Source: Oegoconia quadripuncta (taxonomy: Eukaryota > Arthropoda > Insecta > Lepidoptera > Autostichidae). From it: a stretch of 64,000 bases of DNA. The notes beneath the pieces were generated by a model that saw nothing but the letters and a program-made list of their open reading frames with translations, made no database searches and was not told where the DNA came from. Position numbers and translations under genes: made by a program. Where the stretch lies: assembly GCA_949316235.1 (NCBI GenBank), contig OX438758.1:14417731-14481730 (forward strand), given 5' to 3'. Positions 56,769 through 64,000 of this stretch are shown here, piece by piece (position 1 is the stretch's first letter; each line of letters begins with the position of its first letter).

Positions 56769-56872
56769 CTTTGTATTTACCCATAGGCAAAATAAAGCAC
56801 TAAACCTAACTTCCTGTTAGATTTTTGATCAGATAAATGTAAGAAAACGCCGGACTCTTCTCACACTTATTT

Positions 56873-56932
56873 GTTGGTACTTGACCTCAATCACACCTGA
56901 TGTTAAGTGAAGATGAGGTCGAAGGTGGAAGC
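56873..56932 (-). mobile_element. SINE-C copy 9, 3' end only
   Basis: GTTGGTACTTGACCTCAATC to GAGGTCGAAGGTGGAAGC; no T-tract and no head. Confidence 0.75.
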
Positions 56933-57025
56933 TCTCTCACTATTTTAAGATTTTCTATGCAAGTTATTACATGGCTGAAATATTAAAGCCTCATTTTTTT
57001 ACTTTCATATACGTCTCTATACCAG

Positions 57026-57185
57026 AACATTGGTGCTATTCAAAGTCAAATCAGCTTACTCGAACAGCAAATATTACTAATCACCCCGGATCACACGTTC
57101 ACGCTCGGACTGCCGACCCTTTGTTTAAACAACTAAGTATTGAATACGATAACGAACAATACGCCAACCGCTATCCTAACATACA
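57026..57185 (+). CDS. Candidate internal coding exon, plus strand
   Basis: A long pyrimidine-rich tract (CATTTTTTTACTTTCATATA-CGTCTCTATACCAG) gives a strong acceptor before 160 nt that end at ACA|GTAAGTT, a good donor. Only one frame is open across the whole segment (two bases, 52 codons, two bases); the other two are stopped. The peptide is balanced and soluble-looking: it starts HWCYSKSNQLTRTANITNHP and ends FKQLSIEYDNEQYANRYPNI. The last part faintly recalls the 'NRYxNI' stretch that opens protein tyrosine phosphatase catalytic domains, often preceded by 'F..L..EY', but that is only a hint. No neighbouring exon was found within the window. Confidence 0.42.
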
Positions 57186-57541
57186 GTAAGTTACCTATAT
57201 ATACTCGTGAATTTTTTTCGTAATCAAAATGTATAAACAAATGACCGTCAAAGGTAAACAACTTTTGTTTTATTGTGACTTTTAGAAAATCACAAGAAAG
57301 ATTTAAACTCTCTATACAATAAATATTGTTGGCGTTCTGAAATCCTAAATTTTTTTTATATACATCATTATTACCTATTAAGTGTAGCAATAACTGTATA
57401 AGAGCAGTATACGCAGCCACTGACGTCCGACTTGTACTACCTATGTTTACCATCACATTCCGCCACTAAAACCAGATTACTTATGATTCAAATTATAACA
57501 TATGATGTGACAATGTAAATGCCAAAGGCAAATACCTTTTT
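57186..57541. other. Possible intron after exon candidate
   Basis: AT-rich, no recognised repeat. Confidence 0.3.
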
Positions 57542-57670
57542 ACCCCCGACGAAAGAACGAGGGGTGTTATTGTGCGCGTGTGAATATGTGTGATTAAAGA
57601 TTAAACGAGGGATTAAACGAATTGTTAGCCATGTTTGATGAAAATCGCTTAAGCCGTTCGCGACGATATT
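57542..57670 (+). repeat. Rep-J copy 1
   Basis: CCCCGACGAAAGAACGAGGG-GTGTTAT, then a TTAGCCATGTTTGATGAAAA-TCG block; similar order at 63286-63430. Confidence 0.5.
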
Positions 57671-57761
57671 TAGATTGCATAGTTTGTTAGATCTATCTAC
57701 ATAGATGTTATAATAATTGGTATTCTCGAGGGTTTTCTAAATTTTCAATTTATATAGAGAC

Positions 57762-58020
57762 TACGGTTAGATAGATAGATAAAGCCTTTATTTGTTTCCA
57801 CAGTCACACACACACATTTAGTTTATACATATTGATACACAGATAAGGTAACACATCAACAACAATAACATAATTTGTAACACTAACGCATGTGTGTGCT
57901 GCAGCAGTACAAATGGGGCATAGCTCAGTGTATTAGATTGCTCATTGAGCAAAACACTGATTTTCAGCTATCCCCTAAGGAGCAGAGCAACTTGGAACCT
58001 AAACCAGAGAGCAATTTTCA
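57762..58020 (-). mobile_element. LINE 3' end with (TATC)n tail (Fam-F copy 2)
   Basis: TTAGATAGATAGATAAAGCC, TTTGTTTCCACAGTCACACA in plus view; the minus strand ends in TATC repeats. Confidence 0.55.
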
Positions 58021-58149
58021 GACTCTTGAAATAGTGATTGATGAGTGATAGTAGGTGCGAGTGAATATAAAGAGATGTAGTGTTTCTACGGTTAAGGATG
58101 ATATAAACGAAAAGGGGCGTGAATGATGAGGTTACGGCTGATAGAGATT

Positions 58150-58225
58150 GAAAAAAAAAAGACGTATCTACTGCGCCGACCCAAAATAAATTTGGACTAG
58201 GGCAGAAGATAGTGATGATAGATAC
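58150..58225 (+). repeat. RTE-like 3' end scrap
   Basis: GCGCCGACCCAAAATAAATT-TGGACTAGGGCAG then GTGATGATA: same terminal block as at 21104, opposite orientation. Confidence 0.55.
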
Positions 58226-58319
58226 TATTTTACCCGTGAGAAGAACAAGCAAGAAAATATTTCTATATAACCTAGGGAAAATTTAAAATTACGTTATTGC
58301 CTGTCAGCAAAACTAGGAG

Positions 58320-58587
58320 TGTTTTTTTTTATGCACAACGGGCTGGTACTTGACCTCAATCACACCAGTGTGCGAAGTGTGAGTTTTGTCTCGTTTTTAA
58401 CTTTACCATCGCGTTCGCGGTTACGAAATAAGGTCCCAATAAAAAAAAATCGTATTGCAAAGTATCCGCTAGAGACGCTGCACATTTCTCCATACAAATC
58501 GTCACGTAAACGTGACCACGGTAGTAAAGTTAGGTCGAAACAAAACTCACACTCCACCCTCTGATGTTAAGTGAAGATGAGGTCAAA
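58320..58587 (-). mobile_element. SINE-C copy 10, split by hAT-like MITE
   Basis: Plus view: T-tract, ATGCACAACGGGCTGGTACT, CCTCAATCACAC, then foreign DNA, then ATGTTAAGTGAAGATGAGGT. Only the 3' end of the SINE is present. Confidence 0.8.
58366..58563. mobile_element. hAT-like MITE, copy 2, nested in SINE-C
   Basis: CAGTGTGCGAAGTGTGAGTT at the left, AACTCACACTCCACCCTCTG at the right. It shares its interior with copy 1 at 41578. The overlapping frames on both strands are artefacts of the inverted ends. Confidence 0.7.
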
Positions 58588-59047
58588 TGTTATTAAACCA
58601 AAACTGAAATGTTAAGGTTACAGAAGTGCGGGGTCTTCTGACACAGACATTTATATGTCTATATATTTATAGGCTCCAACAACCTATATTAAGTAGCTTA
58701 CTCTGGTTGTGGAAATAAACATTTTTTGTCTTTATTTTGGAGACTACGGTTTTTGGCTTGAATAGGCATGGTACTACCATTACTCATGTAACAGCCCTGT
58801 ATCAGTGTCTATGACGCCGTCTGTACGTAGTATGATCCGGCATGAAGGGGCGGTGGTGCAGTTGAAGCCTATGTCTATGTAACCTTTGACTCTAAACCGA
58901 TAAGCTTCCATTTAATTGGCGTTGGGCCAGACGAGGAGCTTACTGGGTTCCAATTAGGGCAACACCACACAATATTCGCTTTGTAGGTTTGATTTGTATT
59001 ATTAAATTACATAGATAATATTATGGAAACATTACTGATTTTGACTG
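58588..59047. other. No gene seen
   Basis: No confident repeat or gene in this interval. Confidence 0.3.
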
Positions 59048-59150
59048 ATTATGATAGATAAAGCATTTATTTGGTTCTCCAGTCACACACATACATTTGA
59101 CTTCTTTTTTTTTTTTTTCTAGTCACAATAACAATTGTAAATCTATACAA
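59048..59150 (-). mobile_element. LINE 3' end (Fam-F copy 3)
   Basis: TGATAGATAAAGCATTTATT, TTCTCCAGTCACACACATAC and a T-tract. Confidence 0.5.
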
Positions 59151-59172
59151 TTATGGCAAGATTATTGTTATG

Positions 59173-59208
59173 ACGACCGATTGGTGTGGTGGATAGTGAC
59201 CCTGTTAG
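59173..59208 (+). mobile_element. SINE-B copy 7, A-box head only
   Basis: GACGACCGATTGGTGTGGTG, then GATAGTGACCCTGTTAG; the rest is missing. Confidence 0.65.
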
Positions 59209-59747
59209 TCCAGTAAGTATACACTTTTAACTTCCTATAACTTTAAAGGCCGTGATGTTTTGCACATGGATAGAAGACTGCCTGCCAGTGATAGAATAAA
59301 AAAAATCTAACAAATCGGTAGCTTGCTTTAGTTATAATATACATATTTAGTAATAAAACATAGACTATATGATTAAAATTACCCCTGTGACTATTTTAAA
59401 AAAAAATCGAGCAATAACTTCTTTATAATTATGAAAAATTTCGCCGAGGGCAAATTCATATCCAATAAAATATTTTTACAAAATATAGAGTAGCTATTGA
59501 TTATTTTTTTTAGAAAATAGTTTTAGAAGATCTTAGCATCTTCTACAACGCAATGAAGTGCACAGTGGTAACTTTAATTTAATATTGTAGGTTTTATAAC
59601 TAAATACCTACACTACACCTACAGCAAACTCCTGATCTATTAGAAAATATTTTTTACAATATCACTGATAGATACTCTGTCTATGTATAAAAAATCAGGG
59701 CCATTAAGATTATAGCAAGTTACACCACTACATACATATCTAGACTG
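59209..59747. other. No gene seen
   Basis: AT-rich unique-looking sequence. Confidence 0.35.
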
Positions 59748-59958
59748 GACTAGCGTAACCAACGGTTGCGGGTTCGGATCCCGCGAGGGGTAAATGTTTG
59801 TGTGATGGATACGAAAATTTATATATCTTATTTATTAATAGTTAAGTATCGTTGTAATTGTGTTTTTTTTTGTGTATGCAATGAAGTGTTAGATAAATAA
59901 ATTAAATTAATTTATTCCCGAATCCCGTTCCCGAGTATCCGAAATATTTATTTAGTAT
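59748..59958 (+). mobile_element. SINE-B copy 8 with an insertion
   Basis: GTAACCAACGGTTGCGGGTT, GGATCCCGCGAGGGGTAAAT, then AATTTAT, foreign DNA, AATTTAT and TTCCCGAG-type SINE-B body. Both head start and tail end are truncated. Confidence 0.75.
59820..59910 (+). mobile_element. Short retroposed LINE tail inside SINE-B
   Basis: About 90 bp between two AATTTAT copies, with GTGTATGCAATGAAGTGTTA and AAATAAATTAAATT at its end, like a LINE 3' tail. Confidence 0.5.
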
Positions 59959-60205
59959 TTACATTTGAATTTGACGTTTGCGTATTCACAAACTTCAGAC
60001 CAAAATAATGTATCGAAATAACAGATCAGAATATCTTGGAAAGTTGGTGGATAATGACAAATTAAAGATTTGGAAAGTGTTGCGATATGTCCGGCATTTG
60101 AGATTCCTATGGATAAGTGAATCTACATTCATTCAGCCATATTATCTGCCTCCTAGTAGGTCACCGTGTCATTTAAATTGTTGTTTTTTTTAGTTAGTAA
60201 ATTTA

Positions 60206-60449
60206 GTTGGTGGTAGGGCATTTTAAATGTCCGCCTGGCTAGCTACCACCATCTTATCTAAATCTGCCGCCAAACAGCAATGTTAATAGCATTATTGTGT
60301 TCCGGTTGTCAGAGATAAGATAGCCAGTCCCCCAAATGTGTTGGGGTTTCCGGGTCAGTACGCTTCCACCTTCGACCTCATCTATCACTCATCACTTAAC
60401 ATCAGGTGTGATTGAAGTAAAGTATCAAACCCTTGTGCATAAAAAAAAA
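60206..60449 (+). mobile_element. SINE-C copy 11, head truncated
   Basis: Starts at TTGGTGGTAGGGCATTTTAA, continues CCGCCTGGCTAGCTACCACC to GTGCAT and a poly(A) tail. Confidence 0.88.
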
Positions 60450-60679
60450 TATAAGTAGGTCATTTTCACAAAAATCTAAATCTCGACGGGCAGGTAAAAA
60501 TTACACTCACACCCAAATACTTCAGAGTAATGCTTCAACATTTATTTGAAATGCTAAATAGTTAATTTATGTATCTATTTAAGGGTCAGTTAGACCTCAC
60601 TTAGCTTAGGACCAGCCCGCTTTATCAACAATGCGTTCACTTAGTATTAATTACGAGTATATGCGCAATAAAATACAGG

Positions 60680-60843
60680 ACTTTAGCTAACTTGTACTAT
60701 GGATACTCATACATAAATATTTATATAAACATCTATGGACTCGGGAATAAATGTTCGTACTCATCACACATACATACCCTCGCGGGTTTCAAACCCGCAT
60801 ACGTTGGTTTCGCTGACAGGGTTACTATCCACTACACTACTCA
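60680..60843 (-). mobile_element. SINE-B copy 9
   Basis: Plus view: TTGTACTATGGATACTCATA, GACTCGGGAATAAATGTTCG, a mutated B box (GCGGGTTTCAAACCCGC) and GCTGACAGGGTTACTATCCA. Confidence 0.8.
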
Positions 60844-60906
60844 TTATTACATGCACAAATATTATTTTATTTTCAGTTCCTTTACTTTATTATTATTAGT
60901 ATTTTT

Positions 60907-61800
60907 TAAACTTTCCTTAACTTTTCAGTGTTTTTCTATCTGTACAATAACAATCCCAAAAAAAAACACTTTTTTCAATTACACTTCTTACAAATTTCAT
61001 TTATCTAGATCAAACAGTTTCTGAGATAAATGGCTCTAACTGATGGCTGTCAAGACCAAGAAATTCAAAAATGCTTTGTTTTGTAGGTACACAGGATACA
61101 TTTTTAATAGTCAGATTTTACTTTTTTATAAGCTACTGGTTGTTCAAAGGCTATTTTTTCCTGAGAAAAACAAGCAAGAAATTCAAGCGTTTGCTTTTTC
61201 AAAAACAGTTTTTTATACTACAAAAAGGTTTTTATATTTCATTATTAATTGTGAAATAACTTGGCATGCGAACGAGCTGATTATGTCCAGCTGCTGGTTA
61301 TATCAACTAACTAAATAATATTTTTAATAAGTTTCTGTTTTATAAATATCTACCTGTAAATTTATTGCAACGAAGATTTTGTATACCAACAGGAACCTTA
61401 TTAAAAAAGCGTATACATTAAATACTAAATTATTAAATATTCTTAGACATACACACAGCGCCATCTAGTTCCACAGTAAGCAACTATAGGCTTGTGTTGT
61501 GGATACCAGATGGTTGATATACTACATATTTTTTTTCTGTGAATAAATACTTATTATAAATGAAAACATCCATAACTCGGGTACAAATGTCCGTATTCAT
61601 CACACCAACATATGCCCCTAGCGGGATTCGAACTCGCAACCTTTTGGTATAGTGGCCAGAGTTGCTAACCACTACACCAAACAGGTCGTCGATACATAAT
61701 CCTTTGAATGAATTACTGACTTTGCGGAGGCAACTTATGTGATGATTCCATAAGTGTTTCCTTTTGCAATTGTGGTTCGACACACTCAAAAGATTTCTCC
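60907..61800 (-). mobile_element. CR1/Jockey-like LINE copy 3, with nested SINE-A
   Basis: On the minus strand: coding end (CTCCGCAAAGTCAGTAATTC at about 61720, 'LRKVSNSFKGLC'), then SINE-A copy 8, then coding resumes (ACGCTTTTTTAATAAGGTTC), the 3' UTR, the usual LINE end at about 61068 and the extra ~160 bp also seen at 56535-56699. The 5' boundary near 61760-61800 is approximate. Confidence 0.78.
61441..61690 (-). mobile_element. SINE-A copy 8, nested in LINE
   Basis: Full-length SINE-A with B box GGATTCGAACTCGC (plus view; one change from consensus). ATGTAT repeats on both sides as a short target duplication. Confidence 0.88.
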
Positions 61801-62015
61801 TTGAATGCGCACGCGACACAACTTCCGCTCGAATGGAGTTGCCGATTAGTGGCAAGTCGCACTGCGATTGCTCCAATGTACACAATTGTATTATCAAATC
61901 AGAGGGGTCGATTTATTTTGCACTCACTTGCCTATCATCAATTGAACTGCAACTCGGAGCAACACAATTTGATTTGTTGAATGACACTGAGAGAAGAAAC
62001 GTTTACTTGGGATAA
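61764..62015 (+). other. Unidentified plus-strand open frame
   Basis: 83 codons with balanced use ('RMELPISGKSHCDCSNVHNC', 'QLGATQFDLLNDTERRNVYL'). The opposite strand is partly LINE-like near 61764. No domain recognised. Confidence 0.22.
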
Positions 62016-62116
62016 TTTCAGTCATGTTTTATTTATTATGACAATCATTCCGACGTTTCTGATTTAAAATCGAAGATAAAGTGAATAATGACTTATATTT
62101 TAGTGAGACATTGTAA

Positions 62117-62240
62117 CTTACCAATTGGTCTAATGAGTAGTTACCCTGTCTACGAAACTAACGGTTGCCAGTTTGAATCCCGCAAGGGGTAAATGTTTGT
62201 GTGATGAATACGAATCTTTATTCCGGATGGATATTTATGT
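62117..62240 (+). mobile_element. SINE-B copy 10, front part
   Basis: CCAATTGGTCTAATGAGTAG, B box remnant GTTTGAATCCCGC, GGGGTAAATGTTTGTGTGAT; diverges after 62240. Confidence 0.78.
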
Positions 62241-62493
62241 ACAATTCGTCTACAATGCCAATCTGTGTACCTGGCCTTGTGACGTCATATCCGCGCTCTG
62301 GGTACGGTGTGAAAAGAAGCATAACGTTAAATTTTTATTTTAATGTTTTAATAGTGAATTTAATTTATGACATTAATAAAATTGTTGTTATATTGATAAG
62401 GATTTCTTAGGGCATTTATATTTGTATTGGCAACGAGGGTGAGGCGTCGCATTCCAGCGAGGTGCACAGATATTGTGACCGGGTTGGTGAAGT

Positions 62494-62535
62494 CTTGCTT
62501 AGTTTGGGACTACATCACGTAATTGATGTAATAAC
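62494..62535 (+). mobile_element. SINE-B end fragment
   Basis: CTTGCTTAGTTTGGGACTAC; may be the missing end of copy 10, displaced by about 250 bp of foreign DNA. Confidence 0.55.
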
Positions 62536-62764
62536 AGAGCAAGTCAGGCTAAAGCTCGATGAACAAAAATGAATTAAGAGCTAATAGCAGTTCAGAATTT
62601 TGTAATGTGTCAAACAAAGAAGTGAATAAGGATTACGAGAGATAAACTTTTTCCTTCACGCGATCTTGCTTATTTTAAGTGAGTGTAACAGATTGAAAAG
62701 TATGATCAAAATACATGTTCTCCACATAATGCTAACATACTAAGAAAGTTAAATAAAAGCTTTT

Positions 62765-62865
62765 CTTTTTTTTTATGGTTGACTGGATTCGCGTTTGACC
62801 ACAATCTCACCTGATGGAAAGTAACGATGTAGTCGAAGATGAAGCATGCGATCCCAGTAAGAAGC
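62765..62865 (-). mobile_element. LINE 3' end (Fam-E copy 3)
   Basis: T-tract, GGATTCGCGTTTGACCACAA, CTCACCTGATGGAAAGTAAC: reverse of the Fam-E end. Confidence 0.65.
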
Positions 62866-63285
62866 TTGTAAAAAGCGACTAAGAAACGGATGGAGCCTTT
62901 TTCAAACTTTTTCAACGTCGGATCTACGCGTCAGACCCATTCGACATAACGTCATATATGTCATATCATATTATGACGCATTGAGGTATTTGTCCATGGT
63001 TTATAATGGTATTAGTGAAACCAAAAGATAATCTTCTGCAATTGAGACGCTTCGGTTTTGCCGGCGTCACGAGACCCACTGCTTGAATAACACCAAGTGC
63101 AGGAGACTTCGTTTGGGTCAACTGATTACCTCGGTCTATGGTTATATTATTTTTAGGTAACCCAGGTTAAGAAACCATGGTAAAGACCATTGATGGGCAA
63201 CAAAGTAACTTCTTTCTCTCTTGAAAGGCAATGAAAATCGAACCTCGGTAGAGCTTCTTTTATTAGCAATGTTGGTTTTCACCAC
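62866..63285. other. No gene seen
   Basis: Nothing supported. Confidence 0.3.
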
Positions 63286-63430
63286 CGACGACGCTAAAAA
63301 AGGGGTGTAATAAATGTTTGTCTGTCTATATTAGAGTCAAAACTGTGTTTTATTCTCGAAAGCTGATGGTTGCGGGTAGTTCTTAGTCGTGTTTGCTGGA
63401 AATCAGTTAAGCCGTTTCGGGATGTTTAGC
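63286..63430 (+). repeat. Rep-J copy 2
   Basis: GACGACGCTAAAAAAGGGGT-GTAATAAATG, TGTCTGTCTATATTAG and GAAATCAGTTAAGCCGTTTC parallel Rep-J copy 1. Confidence 0.5.
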
Positions 63431-64000
63431 TTTTAACATCGATTTATTTATCAGGATGATATTTCTAAACTTTATAGTTATAGGCTGTTGATGATGATGA
63501 TAACAGTTACACAATAACACAGGGTTAGTTAATTTTTGTGATTACAATGGCCGCTCTTAACCCAAGTATAATCCCTCAGAGTCGATGCAAATGGCCAACA
63601 ACGGGGGTTTAGCATAATAACGACTATATCTCAATTACAACTCCCAAGGATTCACCTTTAAAGGGCGCCAGATGCTATCTCAAGGAGTGGGCGAGGTTGG
63701 GAGGCTTAAGGGAGGATGGGATGATTGTCAACTTGTTAATAAGGTTATTGTTGATGTAATAGGTCAATGGTAAGTGAATCATAATAAATATATACATTTC
63801 TTTGGTGATACGCCTTTTTCAATACAAGACAAAATGGTACAAGTACTTAGTACCCAGTTTGACCGATGCGTTGCTTTTCACAGTATCACGCACACAAACA
63901 AATATTCATACACACACACGAATTTCTTATGCATACACACACACAATATACTGATAGTTAACTATTTATGCCGTTTCCATAAATAGTTAACTAGTTAGTT
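63431..64000. other. No gene seen
   Basis: Contains CACACACA-rich strings near 63890-63950 and an inverted pair (AACTATTTATG...CATAAATAGTT) at about 63960-63990. Confidence 0.3.

Noticed and set aside
58319..58564. Overlapping frames on both strands
   Set aside because: They are translations of the inverted ends and interior of the hAT-like MITE.
61484..61897. 137-codon minus-strand frame
   Set aside because: Composite of LINE coding end and SINE-A read-through, not a gene.

Overview
This window looks like animal nuclear DNA, most probably from a moth or butterfly (Lepidoptera). It is AT-rich and has no bacterial-style gene packing. It is crowded with short retroposons carrying tRNA-like and 5S rRNA-like promoters, 5'-truncated non-LTR retrotransposon tails, mariner-type DNA transposons and fold-back elements. 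I found no complete multi-exon host gene. Most of the window reads as intron or intergenic sequence. Family labels SINE-A, -B, -C, -T, 5S-SINE, Rep-D, MITE-G and so on are mine.

Region by region. 1-8,470: mostly unique AT-rich DNA, with one internally deleted DD41D (rosa-like) mariner element at 2,638-3,387 between TA duplications, one Rep-D copy and a fold-back element. 8,471-21,300: SINE-rich. It holds a 1,125-bp element with near-identical 268-bp inverted arms and a mariner-type transposase remnant, SINE-A/B/C copies, and a 5S-headed SINE directly followed by a tRNA-headed SINE with a similar 3' body (16.8-17.4 kb). 21,300-35,900: sparse repeats and the best host-gene hints, namely a 30-nt micro-exon candidate on the minus strand (22,958-22,987) and a CpG-rich first-exon candidate on the minus strand (35,717-35,833). 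A perfect 39-bp-arm palindrome lies at 31,480-31,561. 35,900-46,200: LINE 3' ends of several families, a 144-bp tandem duplication, MITEs, a near-perfect zero-loop palindrome (44,006-44,079) and a SINE-A/5S-SINE chimera. 46,200-64,000: SINEs, LINE tails, a (TA)n microsatellite, a plus-strand exon candidate (57,026-57,185), and nested insertions that give a relative age order for several families.

How it fits together. SINE-A, -B, -C and -T carry an internal A box/B box head (RNA polymerase III promoter) and depend on LINE machinery. The LINE remnants seen (RTE-like ends with GATG-type tails, a CR1/Jockey-like family, and other poly(A) or short-repeat-tailed families) are possible helpers. The DNA elements are all non-autonomous here. 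Nesting shows MITE-G jumped into Rep-D, SINE-B into MITE-G, SINE-A into the CR1/Jockey-like LINE, and a hAT-like MITE into SINE-C. Exon candidates rest on splice-site grammar and open frames only, and need RNA-seq or cross-species alignment.
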